Source: Spartobacteria bacterium UBA695 (GTDB taxonomy: Bacteria; Verrucomicrobiota; Verrucomicrobiia; Chthoniobacterales; Chthoniobacteraceae). Taken from it: 64,000 nucleotides of DNA. The stretch is from NCBI GenBank assembly GCA_002298145.1, contig DBMP01000009.1, positions 12,846 to 76,845 of the forward strand, given 5' to 3'. Below, piece by piece: positions 25,751-34,875 of this stretch. The notes beneath the pieces are model-generated. The model ran no database searches. It was given only the letters and a program-made list of their open reading frames with translations, and had not been told where the DNA came from. Position 1 is the first letter of the stretch; every line of letters starts with the position of its first letter. Both the position numbers and the translations under genes were made by a program.

Positions 25751-26662
25751 GTGAAACTGCTGCTTGTCGACGGCCCCTATTATGTATACCGCTCGTTTTT
25801 TGCCATCCGCGAACTCTCCAACTCGCGGGGCGAGCCGACGAACGCCATCTACGGCTTCGTCAAAGTGCTCCGAAAAATGATCCGAGACATCTCCCCGGAC
25901 CTGGTCGCCGTCTGCTGGGACGAAGGCCTCCCGCCCCGGCGCACCCAGCTGCAACCCAATTACAAAGCCCAGCGCCCGGAAATGCCCGAGCTGATGCGCC
26001 CGCAGCTGGCCCCCATCCGGCGGCTCGTCCCCCTGATGGGCATCGCCAGCCTGCGCATGCCCGACACCGAAGCCGACGACCTCATCGCCTCCTACGCCTG
26101 CGAAGCCCAGCGGCGCGGCATGGAAGTGGTCGTAGCCACCAACGACAAGGACCTCTTCCAGCTCGTCAACGGCAGCATCCGAGTCTACTCCACCAACAAG
26201 ACCGACCTCGCCTCGCCCAAGGACGGCTTCGCGCTCCTCGGCGGGGACTACGTGCGGGCCAAGTGGGGCGTCGAGCCCGAGCAGATCGGCGACGTCCTCT
26301 GCCTGGTTGGCGACTCCGCTGACAACATCCCAGGCGTCCCCGGCCTGGGGCCCAAGCGGGCGGCCGCGCTCATTGGGCAATACGGCAACATCGCCGCGCT
26401 GCTCAACCAAGCCGAATCCATCCCCAACGAAACCCTCCGCGAAAAAGTGCGGGCCGGGCGCGAGCAAATTCTGGAGAACCAAGTCATGATCCAGCTCGAC
26501 ACCTGCCTCCCCCTGCCCGCCCCTCTGGACGAGCTGACCCTGTGCCCCCGTTACCCCGAGTTGCTGGCCGAGCTGGAGCCGTGGGAATTCAAATCGCTAA
26601 CCCAGGAAATCCGCGACGAAGCCGCCAAGACAGCCCGGCCCACTCAAGGCGAGCTGTTTTAA
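25751..26662 (+). CDS. Stand-alone 5'-3' exonuclease (PolA N-terminal type flap nuclease)
   Basis: This protein of about 303 residues matches the 5' nuclease domain of DNA polymerase I. It starts KLLLVDGPYYVYRSFFA and has the metal-binding acidic motifs VCWDEG, DTEADDLIAS and NDKDLFQLV, then VGDSADNIPGVPGLGPK of the helix-hairpin-helix. No polymerase domain follows. The GTG at 25751 is preferred because homologues begin there; an in-frame ATG at 25682 would add 23 non-conserved residues. Such proteins trim flaps and RNA primers in replication and repair. The polysaccharide cluster begins 28 bases downstream on the same strand, with no terminator visible between. Confidence 0.9.
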   Translation: MKLLLVDGPYYVYRSFFAIRELSNSRGEPTNAIYGFVKVLRKMIRDISPDLVAVCWDEGLPPRRTQLQPNYKAQRPEMPELMRPQLAPIRRLVPLMGIASLRMPDTEADDLIASYACEAQRRGMEVVVATNDKDLFQLVNGSIRVYSTNKTDLASPKDGFALLGGDYVRAKWGVEPEQIGDVLCLVGDSADNIPGVPGLGPKRAAALIGQYGNIAALLNQAESIPNETLREKVRAGREQILENQVMIQLDTCLPLPAPLDELTLCPRYPELLAELEPWEFKSLTQEIRDEAAKTARPTQGELF

Positions 26663-26690
26663 CAAAAGCCATTGCGGAACGTTTCCCATT

Positions 26691-28298
26691 GTGACACCCT
26701 CCATCGAGAGATCCATGGATTCCAAGAAATTAAAGCGCCTAACAGAGTGTATAACAATCGTTATAACTATCGTTGTCGGTGCGCTGCTCTCCATATACGT
26801 CGGGGGAGCCGCCGGAGCCGGTTCCAAAGCGCCATTCATGATTATTGGAGCCATCGTGGCGATGGGCATCGCCATGATGATGCAGTCACGGATCTGGCTT
26901 TTGATTCCGCTATCCTGGGGCATGACCGGCCAGTTGGTCGGGTTGCCCGGATCCTTCCCTCTGCGAGACGTAATCATCATCTACGTCTTCATGATTTTTT
27001 TGGGGCTGCGGGCGCTTAAACTCGTTCGGACAAAGGCAGCCTATAACTGGCTGGATTATTTGCTGTTTCTTAATCTTGCTTACCTAGCAACCACATATCT
27101 GCGGAATCCTGTCGGTACCGAATCCATGGGACTCAATCTGATCGGTGGGAAACCTTACTTTGAAGCAGTTTTTGCCACCATGGGTTTTTGGGTCATCAGC
27201 CATGTACAGATTCCCTCTAAATTTGCCTGGAAATTTCCCCTCATCGTCATGGCAGGGGCTTTATTTACTTCCGCCATCAGCTTCATCACGTTCTGCATTC
27301 CATCCACCGTCCCTATTGTTGCCCGCATTTACACCGGCATCGATACCTCAAGTTACGCTGAGACGATGAGCAGCGGAGGAACCGATTACATACAACGCCC
27401 AGCTTTTTTTGCAGACCTTGGGAAGGGCATTCTGCTTACCTTATATTCCTGGTTCTCACCCTTTTCAACACTCAACCCGTTCCACATTTTCCGTTTTGCC
27501 CTCACCGTGTTATCGGTGCTCGCAATTCTAAAATCTGGGTTTCGATCCTCGTTGATGGGTGCCGCCGGTTTCTTTTTTGTCGCCTGCTATTTCCGGCACG
27601 GTTTTTCGAGCATTTTCAGGGCTGCGCTCACCATAGTGCCGGTGCTGGGATTGATCATCGCATTGCAGGGGACGGTGATCAATATGCCTCCCGCTATGCA
27701 ACGCACCCTCTCGTTTTTGCCAGCCAAGTGGGATCAAAGCGTTATCGAAAACGCTCAGGACTCAAACGACTGGCGGCTTGAAATATGGCAAAACGTTTGG
27801 TCTTCAGGCCACAAATACATCAATAATTGGTGGTTTGGAGACGGCTTTGGCATGACGCGCACCCAGCTAAAGGAGGCGGGACAGTACGCGCAAGAGGCCC
27901 AGGAAAACCTCACCGTCGCGGGGGATTATCACAGCCTGCCGCTGTCGGCTATCCATACCGTCGGTTACGTGGGGTTCGTTATATTCCTAGTCCTCTATTT
28001 CGCCATCGCGTGGGAATCCAGCCTCCTGATCTCAGCGTGCAAGGGAACACCCTTCTTTGCCATCGCGCTTTTTATTGGCATTCCACTGATTTTCGCACCA
28101 CTTCCCACGTTGATCCTGACCGGCTTCTTTAAATATGAATTTGTAAACTCGATTATGTCCGTAGCCATGCTGCGGCTTATTCGCCGTTCCTTGGAAACAT
28201 ATCTTCAAAACCAGGCCGCAGCCAAGCACCCGGCCCATAAAGAACTTTTCGGAGCGGATCCCTTCGCGCCCAAAATTATAACACGTCACCAGTCATGA
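26691..28298 (+). CDS. Polytopic membrane protein, O-antigen polymerase/ligase-like
   Basis: This 535-residue protein has about 11-12 predicted membrane helices. It has a large loop in the C-terminal half (about residues 340-420) containing WRLEIWQNVWSSGHKYINNWWFGDGFG, the arrangement seen in Wzy polymerases and WaaL ligases (Wzy_C-like). It would act in the inner membrane on lipid-linked glycans. The start is a GTG at 26691; an ATG at 26715 is an alternative. It overlaps rfbF by four bases (ATGA), so it is cotranslated with the sugar pathway. Wzy and WaaL cannot be told apart from sequence alone here. Confidence 0.75.
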   Translation: MTPSIERSMDSKKLKRLTECITIVITIVVGALLSIYVGGAAGAGSKAPFMIIGAIVAMGIAMMMQSRIWLLIPLSWGMTGQLVGLPGSFPLRDVIIIYVFMIFLGLRALKLVRTKAAYNWLDYLLFLNLAYLATTYLRNPVGTESMGLNLIGGKPYFEAVFATMGFWVISHVQIPSKFAWKFPLIVMAGALFTSAISFITFCIPSTVPIVARIYTGIDTSSYAETMSSGGTDYIQRPAFFADLGKGILLTLYSWFSPFSTLNPFHIFRFALTVLSVLAILKSGFRSSLMGAAGFFFVACYFRHGFSSIFRAALTIVPVLGLIIALQGTVINMPPAMQRTLSFLPAKWDQSVIENAQDSNDWRLEIWQNVWSSGHKYINNWWFGDGFGMTRTQLKEAGQYAQEAQENLTVAGDYHSLPLSAIHTVGYVGFVIFLVLYFAIAWESSLLISACKGTPFFAIALFIGIPLIFAPLPTLILTGFFKYEFVNSIMSVAMLRLIRRSLETYLQNQAAAKHPAHKELFGADPFAPKIITRHQS

Positions 28299-29077
28299 AA
28301 GTCGTCATTCTCTGCGGTGGAAAAGGAACTCGTTTGCGTGAAGAAACCGAATACCGTCCTAAACCGATGGTACCCATCGGGGGACGCCCTATCCTATGGC
28401 ATATTATGAAGACCTATGCCACCCATGGGTTCAAAGACTTTATTTTGTGCCTCGGGTACAAAGGAAATATTATCAAAGAATACTTCCGGAATTACCAATG
28501 GATGTCCACCGACGTCACCCTGCGGCTGGGAGAAGAGCCGTGCCTCCACTTCCACGATAAGCATGATGAAGAGAGCTGGACGGTCACCCTGGCTGAAACT
28601 GGCGAAGAAACCATGACCGGTGGACGCATCGAGCGCATCCGCAGACACCTGGGCGATGACGAAGAGTTTTTTCTGACCTACGGCGACGGCGTCAGCTCGG
28701 TAGACATCAGCGCGGAACTTGCCTTCCACCGATGCCATAAAAGCCTCCTGACATTGACCGCCGTCCACCCTCCGGGACGTTTCGGCGAATTGACCTTGGG
28801 CGAAGAGAACTCCGTAAAGACCTTCAATGAAAAGCCCCAGATCGAGGCGGGATGGATTAACGGAGGTTATTTTATCGCATCAACAAAGATCTTCGATTAC
28901 CTGCAAAACGCCGACAACGTCATGTTCGAACAGGAACCGATGCGGCAAATCGCAGCCGCCGGGGGAATCAAAGCCTTCAAGCATTCGGGCTTCTGGTACC
29001 CAATGGACACCTATCAGGAAAACCTGTTCCTGAACCGTCTCTGGAACGAGGGAAAAGCGCCCTGGAAAGTCTGGTGA
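28295..29077 (+). CDS. rfbF: Glucose-1-phosphate cytidylyltransferase
   Basis: This 260-residue enzyme makes CDP-glucose from CTP and glucose-1-phosphate, the first step of all CDP-3,6-dideoxyhexose routes. The N-terminus MKVVILCGGKGTRLREET is the nucleotide-binding motif, with KPMVPIGGRPILWHIMK following. YGDGVSSVDI near residue 130 holds the metal Asp, and WINGGYF near 187 is the substrate loop. Its length equals the RfbF/AscA/DdhA family. It overlaps the preceding membrane-protein gene by four bases and lies 57 bases before rfbG. Confidence 0.97.
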   Translation: MKVVILCGGKGTRLREETEYRPKPMVPIGGRPILWHIMKTYATHGFKDFILCLGYKGNIIKEYFRNYQWMSTDVTLRLGEEPCLHFHDKHDEESWTVTLAETGEETMTGGRIERIRRHLGDDEEFFLTYGDGVSSVDISAELAFHRCHKSLLTLTAVHPPGRFGELTLGEENSVKTFNEKPQIEAGWINGGYFIASTKIFDYLQNADNVMFEQEPMRQIAAAGGIKAFKHSGFWYPMDTYQENLFLNRLWNEGKAPWKVW

Positions 29078-29134
29078 TCTTTAGTTGACCATTCCAACCC
29101 TCGACTCCGTCTGCCAACCCCTTTCAAATCCTCC

Positions 29135-30283
29135 ATGGCGTGCCCAAACTCGATCTCCAATTCAACCGCAGCAGCATTGGTTCCGTTCCGGGATACCTTC
29201 TCGGGCAAAACGGTTCTCGTAACCGGCCATACGGGTTTCAAAGGATCGTGGCTTTGCGAATGGCTGCTCCAGCTGGGCGCCGACGTCCACGGGTTTTCCC
29301 TCACACCGGAAAGCACCCCGGCACTGTTTGATCAACTCGGACTCGCCGACCGCCTCCATCACCAGATCGGCGACATCCGCGACGCCGCGCTATTGCGACA
29401 TGCAGTGGAAGCCGTTCAGCCCGATTTCGTCTTTCACCTCGCCGCGCAACCGCTCGTTCGGCTCTCCTACGACCGGCCCGTGGAAACCTACGCTGCCAAT
29501 GTGATGGGAACCGTCCACCTCCTGGACGCCTTGCGTTCGCTTCGGAAACCGTGCGCCGCAGTCTTCATCACCACCGACAAGTGCTACGAAAACCGGGAAT
29601 GGATCTACGGCTACCGCGAAGAAGACCCCATGGGCGGCTTCGACCCGTACAGCTCCAGCAAGGGAATGGCCGAACTGGCCATCGCCGCCTACCGCCGGTC
29701 CTTTTTCCAAAACCACCCCGTTAAAATCGCCAGCGCCCGCGCGGGCAACGTCATTGGCGGTGGCGACTGGGCCCTCGACCGCATCGTGCCCGACTGCATC
29801 CGAGCCCTGCACTGCACCGCCCCCATCGGCATCCGCAACCCCCACGCCACCCGCCCGTGGCAGCACGTTCTGGAACCCTTGAGCGGATATCTCTGGCTTG
29901 GCGCCCGCCTCGCTTCGCAGGAACAATGCGGGGGCCCGCTTTGCTCCGGCTTTAACTTCGGCCCGGGACACGACGCCAACCGCACCGTGGGCGAACTCGT
30001 CCGGGAGATCCTCAAATCCTGGCCCGGCACCTGGACAGACCAGAGCGATCCCAACGCCCTGCACGAAGCCAAGCTACTCCAGCTTTGCACCGACAAAGCC
30101 AGCGCCCTCCTGGGCTGGTCCCCCGCCTGGCCGTTTCCCCAAGCCATCGCCGAAACCGTCCGCTGGTACCGCGAAACCGACGCCTGCCAGGGCGAACCCG
30201 CCCGGTTCCAATCCCTCACCCATCAACAGATCGCCGCCTACACGGCCTCAGCCCAAGCCGCAGGGATCGCCTGGGCCGTCTAA
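29135..30283 (+). CDS. rfbG: CDP-glucose 4,6-dehydratase
   Basis: This 382-residue SDR-extended enzyme converts CDP-glucose to CDP-4-keto-6-deoxyglucose using bound NAD. The nucleotide motif is VLVTGHTGFKGSWL near residue 28. The catalytic set is TTDKCYEN near 148 and the Tyr-x3-Lys in FDPYSSSKGMAEL near 174. A GGGDWA motif typical of RfbG (here VIGGGDWALDRIVPD) lies near 208. The N-terminal 20 residues before the core are unusual for the family; a later start is possible. It is followed by rfbH after six bases. Confidence 0.97.
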   Translation: MACPNSISNSTAAALVPFRDTFSGKTVLVTGHTGFKGSWLCEWLLQLGADVHGFSLTPESTPALFDQLGLADRLHHQIGDIRDAALLRHAVEAVQPDFVFHLAAQPLVRLSYDRPVETYAANVMGTVHLLDALRSLRKPCAAVFITTDKCYENREWIYGYREEDPMGGFDPYSSSKGMAELAIAAYRRSFFQNHPVKIASARAGNVIGGGDWALDRIVPDCIRALHCTAPIGIRNPHATRPWQHVLEPLSGYLWLGARLASQEQCGGPLCSGFNFGPGHDANRTVGELVREILKSWPGTWTDQSDPNALHEAKLLQLCTDKASALLGWSPAWPFPQAIAETVRWYRETDACQGEPARFQSLTHQQIAAYTASAQAAGIAWAV

Positions 30284-30289
30284 CCACTC

Positions 30290-31777
30290 ATGAACACCGC
30301 CGCCGAAATCAAAGCCGAAATTCTGCGCCTGACCCGCGACTACTCCGCCCTAATGCACCGGGCCAATCGCCCCGGGTCAGAAGCCGCCACCGAGTTTATC
30401 CCAGGCCAAACCACCGTGCCGTATGCCGGTCGGGTCTTTACCGAAGACGAAGTAGAAGCGGCCGTGAGTAGCACCCTTGATTTCTGGCTCACCCTCGGCC
30501 CCGAAGGCGCCGCCTTCGAAAAAGAGCTCGCCGGGATCCTGGGCGTCCGGCACAGCCTGCTCGTCAACTCCGGCTCCTCGGCCAACCTCGTCGCATTCGC
30601 CGCGCTGACCAGCCATAAACTCCCCGCCGAACGCCGCATCCGCCCCGGCGACGAAGTCATCACCTGCGCCGCAGGCTTCCCCACCACCGTCTCCCCGATC
30701 ATCCAAAACGGCGCCATCCCCGTCTTCATCGACAATGACCCCGCCACCGGCAACGCCGACGTCACGCAGCTCGAAGCCGCCTACGTTCCCGGAAAAACCA
30801 AGGCCGTCATGATGGCCCACGCCCTGGGCAACCCCTTCGACCTCGCCACCGTTCTGGAATTCTGCCAGGCCCACAACCTCTGGCTCATCGAAGACAACTG
30901 CGACGCCCTCGGGTGCACCTACACCATGCCGCAGGAACGAGCCCAACGGCTAGGAATCAAAGGCAACTCCCCCGAATTCGCCGACGACAGCCAAAACATC
31001 ACCCGCTACACCGGCTCCTGGGGCGACATCTCCACCCAGTCCTTCTACCCTCCGCACCACCTGACCCTCGGCGAAGGAGGTGCCGTCAACATCATCTCCA
31101 AACCGCAGCTCAAAACCTACGCCGAAAGCTTCCGCGACTGGGGGCGCGACTGCTGGTGCGCCAGCGGCATGGACGACACCTGCCACCGGCGCTTCGACTG
31201 GCAGCTCGGCGAACTCCCGCGCGGCTACGACCACAAATACATCTACAGCCACCTGGGCTACAACCTCAAGCCGCTCGACATCCAGGCCGCCATCGGCCGT
31301 CAGCAGCTCAAAAAGCTGCCCCGTTTCATCCAGACCCGCAAAGAAAACTGGGAAACCCTGCGCCGCGGCCTGGCAGACCTGGAGGAATTTTTCGAATTCT
31401 CCCTGCCCACCCACGCCACCGGCTGGACCACCGACGGCTTCACCTGGGACCCCAGCGGCTGCCGCACCGACAACAGCTGGTTTGGCTTCCTGCTCCTCGT
31501 ACGCGCCAGCGCCCCCTTCACCAACAGCCAGCTTGCCCGCGCCCTCGACGCCGCCAAAATCGGCAACCGGATGCTCTTTGGCGGCAACCTCGTCCGCCAG
31601 CCCGCCTTCATCCAACTGCGCAAAGACAACCCGGCCGCCTTCCGCATCGTGGGCGACCTCAAAGGCGCCGACCGCATCATGAACCAAGCCCTCTTCCTGG
31701 GGACCTACCCCGGCCTCACCAAAGCGATGCTCGATTATGAAATCGAGGTCATCCGGGCCTTCTGCCGCTGCCAATGA
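30290..31777 (+). CDS. rfbH: CDP-4-keto-6-deoxy-D-glucose 3-dehydrase (E1), PMP and [2Fe-2S] dependent
   Basis: This 495-residue enzyme removes the C3 hydroxyl of CDP-4-keto-6-deoxyglucose. It has the aminotransferase fold, but the PLP lysine is replaced by His in YPPHHLTLGEGG near residue 258, the hallmark of the E1 family. The iron-sulfur cysteines are visible in RDCWCASGMDDTCHRRFDW near 285. It is longer than the 437-residue Yersinia/Salmonella enzymes because of an insertion of about 30 residues after EDNCDALGCTY and a longer N-terminus. It needs an electron-donating reductase (AscD/DdhD), which is not encoded in this window. It overlaps the next gene by four bases. Confidence 0.96.
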   Translation: MNTAAEIKAEILRLTRDYSALMHRANRPGSEAATEFIPGQTTVPYAGRVFTEDEVEAAVSSTLDFWLTLGPEGAAFEKELAGILGVRHSLLVNSGSSANLVAFAALTSHKLPAERRIRPGDEVITCAAGFPTTVSPIIQNGAIPVFIDNDPATGNADVTQLEAAYVPGKTKAVMMAHALGNPFDLATVLEFCQAHNLWLIEDNCDALGCTYTMPQERAQRLGIKGNSPEFADDSQNITRYTGSWGDISTQSFYPPHHLTLGEGGAVNIISKPQLKTYAESFRDWGRDCWCASGMDDTCHRRFDWQLGELPRGYDHKYIYSHLGYNLKPLDIQAAIGRQQLKKLPRFIQTRKENWETLRRGLADLEEFFEFSLPTHATGWTTDGFTWDPSGCRTDNSWFGFLLLVRASAPFTNSQLARALDAAKIGNRMLFGGNLVRQPAFIQLRKDNPAAFRIVGDLKGADRIMNQALFLGTYPGLTKAMLDYEIEVIRAFCRCQ

Positions 31778-32811
31778 CCCAGCGGCCCTCGACCCAGGAT
31801 CTCGATGAAATCTTTCTCAAAGGCCAAACCCTTTGGGAAAAGCTGGCCGGAAAACGCTTCTTCATCTCCGGCGGCACCGGGTTCTTTGGTCGCTGGCTAC
31901 TGGAAACCTTCGACTACCTGCACCGCTGCCGCGGAATCGAGACATCGCTAACCGTTCTTAGCCGCAGCCCCGAACGGTTTTGCCAAAAAGCCCCCCATTT
32001 TCTCAACCACCCCCGCATTGACTTCCTCAGCGGCGACATCACCGGCTTCCCCTTTCCCGAAGGCCACTTTGATTACATCATCCACGCCGCCACAGAGACC
32101 GACCAGAACGCCCACCAGCCACTGGCCATTCTCGACCCCATCGTCGCCGGGACCCGGAGAATGCTCGATTTCGCGCTTCAGTCAGGAGCCTCCAGATTTC
32201 TCCTGACCAGCTCCGGAGCCGTCTACGGACGCCAGCCCCCCGAGCTTCCCCTCCTACCGGAAACCCACCCAGGCGCCCCCGATCCCTGCTCAACCCGGAG
32301 CGCCTACGGCGAAGGCAAACGCATCGCCGAGCAGCTCTGCGCCATCTACCACCAGCAACACGGGATCGAGTGCACCATCGCCCGGTGCTTCGCCTTCGTC
32401 GGCCCCTACCTTCCCCTTGAAAGCCAGTTCGCCGTCGGCAACTTCATCGGCAACGCCCTGCGAGGCGAGCCCGTCATCATCAAAGGCGACGGCACCCCGT
32501 ACCGCTCCTACCTTTACGCCACAGACCTGATCGTCTGGCTGCTCACCATCCTGCTCAACGGCCAGCCCATGCAGCCCTATCATGTCGGCTCCAACCACCC
32601 CATCTCCATCGCCGACTTGGCACACCTCGTCGCCCGCCTTCCCCAGCCCCCGATCCGCGTAGAAATCCAAGGCACCCCCAGACCAGGAACCCTCCCCGAA
32701 CGCTACGTCCCCGACACCCAATTCACCCAAAACCGTTTAGAGCTTCAAATTTCCGTGCCAATCAAAGAAGCTCTTCAACGGACTTGGGCATTTCATACGG
32801 CTCAAACCTAA
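31774..32811 (+). CDS. NAD-dependent epimerase/reductase of the CDP-dideoxyhexose pathway (YerF/abequose-synthase-like)
   Basis: This 345-residue extended SDR has FISGGTGFFGRWLLE near residue 28, the catalytic Ser in LTSSGAVYG near 148 and the Tyr-x3-Lys pair in TRSAYGEGKRIAEQ near 175. In CDP-dideoxyhexose clusters this position is held by abequose/paratose synthases or by YerF, which reduces the ketone of the branched acetyl group. The following ThDP enzyme favours the YerF-like role, but epimerase activity cannot be excluded. The four-base overlap with rfbH shows a shared operon. Confidence 0.88.
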   Translation: MTQRPSTQDLDEIFLKGQTLWEKLAGKRFFISGGTGFFGRWLLETFDYLHRCRGIETSLTVLSRSPERFCQKAPHFLNHPRIDFLSGDITGFPFPEGHFDYIIHAATETDQNAHQPLAILDPIVAGTRRMLDFALQSGASRFLLTSSGAVYGRQPPELPLLPETHPGAPDPCSTRSAYGEGKRIAEQLCAIYHQQHGIECTIARCFAFVGPYLPLESQFAVGNFIGNALRGEPVIIKGDGTPYRSYLYATDLIVWLLTILLNGQPMQPYHVGSNHPISIADLAHLVARLPQPPIRVEIQGTPRPGTLPERYVPDTQFTQNRLELQISVPIKEALQRTWAFHTAQT

Positions 32812-32842
32812 GCTACCTTTGCCCCGATAACCACCACCTCGA

Positions 32843-34573
32843 ATGAAAGCCGCCGATTACATTGCTCTCTACCTGCAACACCGTCGCGTCACACACGTCT
32901 TCGAGCTCGTTGGAGGAATGATCACCTTCTTGCTCGACTCGCTGCACGAGCGCACCTCCGTCAACATCGTCAGCATGCACCATGAGCAAGGCGCGGGATT
33001 TGCCGCCGAAGGCTGGGGGCGAGTCAGCGGAATTCCCGGCGTCGCATTGGCAACCAGCGGCCCCGGCGCAACCAACCTCCTCACCGCCATCGGAAGCTGC
33101 TTCTTCGACTCCACCCCCGCCGTTTTCATAACCGGGCAGGTTAACCGCACCGAGCAAAAAGCCTCGCGGCCCATCCGCCAACTCGGATTTCAGGAAACCG
33201 ACATCGTCTCCATGGCCCGCCCCATCACCAAAGCGGCATGGCTCGTCAACCAACCCGAAGACCTCCCCCGGCTTCTCGAAGCCGCCTTCACCCTCGCAAC
33301 GTCAGGCCGCCCCGGGCCCGTATTGCTGGATCTCCCCCTCGACGTTCAACGGGCTGAAATCACCGACCTCGAACGCCTGGAAACCACCCCCGCCCCGATC
33401 CCGCCTTCCGCAGCCACCCCCGCAACCCGTGAATTTTGGGACGAAACATGCGCCCGCTTGGCCGAAGCAAAAAAACCGCTGATTTTAGCCGGAGGCGGTA
33501 TTCGCTCCGGGCAAGCCACCGAGCTGTTCCGGCAGTTTGCCGAAACCCTGGGCATTCCCGTCGTCCACTCCCTAATGGCCAGCGATGTCATCCCCTCACA
33601 CCATCCGCTGCGAGCCGGCCTGATCGGCACCTACGGCAACCGGTGGAGCAACATCGCATTGAGTGAAAGCGATTACCTGCTCGTCCTGGGCAGCCGTCTC
33701 GACGTTCGGCAAACCGGCGCGGATACCAAGGCATTCAAAGGCACACGACCCATCTTCCATGTCGATTGCGAAGCCGGAGAAATGAACAACCGCATCGAAG
33801 GCTGCATCAGCCTGCAATGCGAACTAAAAGAATTCCTGTCCCATGCCACCGCGAACCCACCCACCGGGCTCTCGCGCCAGGAGTGGACCTCCCAGATCAA
33901 CACCCTCCGCGACCAGTGGCCCGATACCAACGAACAAGCTTCAGTGCCCGGCATCAACCCGAACGTCCTGATGCACCAGCTATCGAAGAAATCAGGAAGC
34001 GCCTCCGCCTACACCATTGACGTGGGCCAGCATCAAATGTGGGCGGCCCAATCCCTCGAAATCGCCAGCCACCAACGCCTGCTGACATCAGGAGGCCTCG
34101 GAGCCATGGGGTTTTCCCTTCCCGCGGCAATTGGCGCATGCTTAGCAGGCAACGCGAAACCCGTCGTCTCCATATCCGGAGACGGAGGATTCCAGCTCAA
34201 CATCCAAGAACTGCAAACCATCGCGCATCATCAGTTACCGATAAAGATCATCGTCATAAACAACCATTGTCACGGCATGGTGCGGCAATTTCAGGAATCC
34301 TATTTCAGCTCCCGCTACCAATCCACCGTCTGGGGCTATTCAGCGCCAGCATTCACAGCAGTCGCGCAAGCATACGGCATCGCGGCAACCAGCGTCACCG
34401 ATCCCGCCTGCCTGGAAGCAGCCATCGAAGCCTGCTGGGCCCAACCCCAGAGCCCCTACCTGCTTGAAGTCAACATCGCCCCGGCCGCCAATGCCTATCC
34501 CAAAATGGCATTCGGCAAGCCCATGTCAGAGATGGAGCCGTTTGCCAAACCGCTAGAGATGGAAGGAACGTAA
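32843..34573 (+). CDS. Acetolactate-synthase-like ThDP/FAD enzyme, candidate YerE-type branching enzyme
   Basis: This 576-residue enzyme has the three-domain acetohydroxyacid synthase architecture. The catalytic Glu lies in SMHHEQGAGFAAEGWGR near residue 50, and a middle FAD/nucleotide domain carries LILAGGGIRSGQ near 215. The ThDP motif is GDGGFQLNIQEL near 447, with its distal Asn-containing part INNHCHGMV. It is far from an amino-acid operon and directly follows rfbFGH plus a reductase. This matches YerE, which transfers an acetyl unit from pyruvate to C4 of CDP-3,6-dideoxy-4-ketohexose in yersiniose synthesis. A simple acetolactate synthase is the alternative, but no small subunit is nearby. 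Confidence 0.85.
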   Translation: MKAADYIALYLQHRRVTHVFELVGGMITFLLDSLHERTSVNIVSMHHEQGAGFAAEGWGRVSGIPGVALATSGPGATNLLTAIGSCFFDSTPAVFITGQVNRTEQKASRPIRQLGFQETDIVSMARPITKAAWLVNQPEDLPRLLEAAFTLATSGRPGPVLLDLPLDVQRAEITDLERLETTPAPIPPSAATPATREFWDETCARLAEAKKPLILAGGGIRSGQATELFRQFAETLGIPVVHSLMASDVIPSHHPLRAGLIGTYGNRWSNIALSESDYLLVLGSRLDVRQTGADTKAFKGTRPIFHVDCEAGEMNNRIEGCISLQCELKEFLSHATANPPTGLSRQEWTSQINTLRDQWPDTNEQASVPGINPNVLMHQLSKKSGSASAYTIDVGQHQMWAAQSLEIASHQRLLTSGGLGAMGFSLPAAIGACLAGNAKPVVSISGDGGFQLNIQELQTIAHHQLPIKIIVINNHCHGMVRQFQESYFSSRYQSTVWGYSAPAFTAVAQAYGIAATSVTDPACLEAAIEACWAQPQSPYLLEVNIAPAANAYPKMAFGKPMSEMEPFAKPLEMEGT

Positions 34574-34591
34574 GCGAACCGCTTTGAGATC

Positions 34592-34870
34592 ATGCACCTA
34601 ATCAAAGCACTCTGTCGTTTTCTGGGAATCGACCGCGCCGTCTTTTTCTCCAATGCGAACCAGATCACACGGCTACTCACCGGCCCGATCACCATTGCAC
34701 TGGTCCTGCGGTACCTGACCCCGGAGCGCCGCATCGCCTGGATCTCCGGGACACGGGAAATGTTGCCGAACGGCAAAATCATATCCCCTTTGCTGAAAGC
34801 AATGTTTCCCCAACTGAACTCCGAAAAACTGAAGGGCTGCCTGGGAATTTTCCCAGTACGATTAGTCTGA
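34592..34870 (+). pseudogene. Truncated N-terminal remnant of a polysaccharide flippase
   Basis: This 92-codon frame begins MHLIKALCRFLGIDRAVFF and continues LTGPITIALVLRYLTPE, closely resembling the first membrane segment of Wzx-like flippases that open with an L-G-I-D-R-A-V motif. After about residue 45 the similarity stops and the remaining residues are not membrane-like in any of the three frames. A complete flippase lies 1 kb downstream, so this is probably a relic of a replaced flippase gene. It could still be translated as a short peptide. Confidence 0.5.
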
Positions 34871-34875
34871 ATTTT

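Noticed and set aside
32843..34573. Plain acetolactate synthase for branched-chain amino acids
   Set aside because: No ilvN, ilvC or leu genes are nearby, and the gene is embedded in a CDP-dideoxyhexose operon. Kept only as an alternative.
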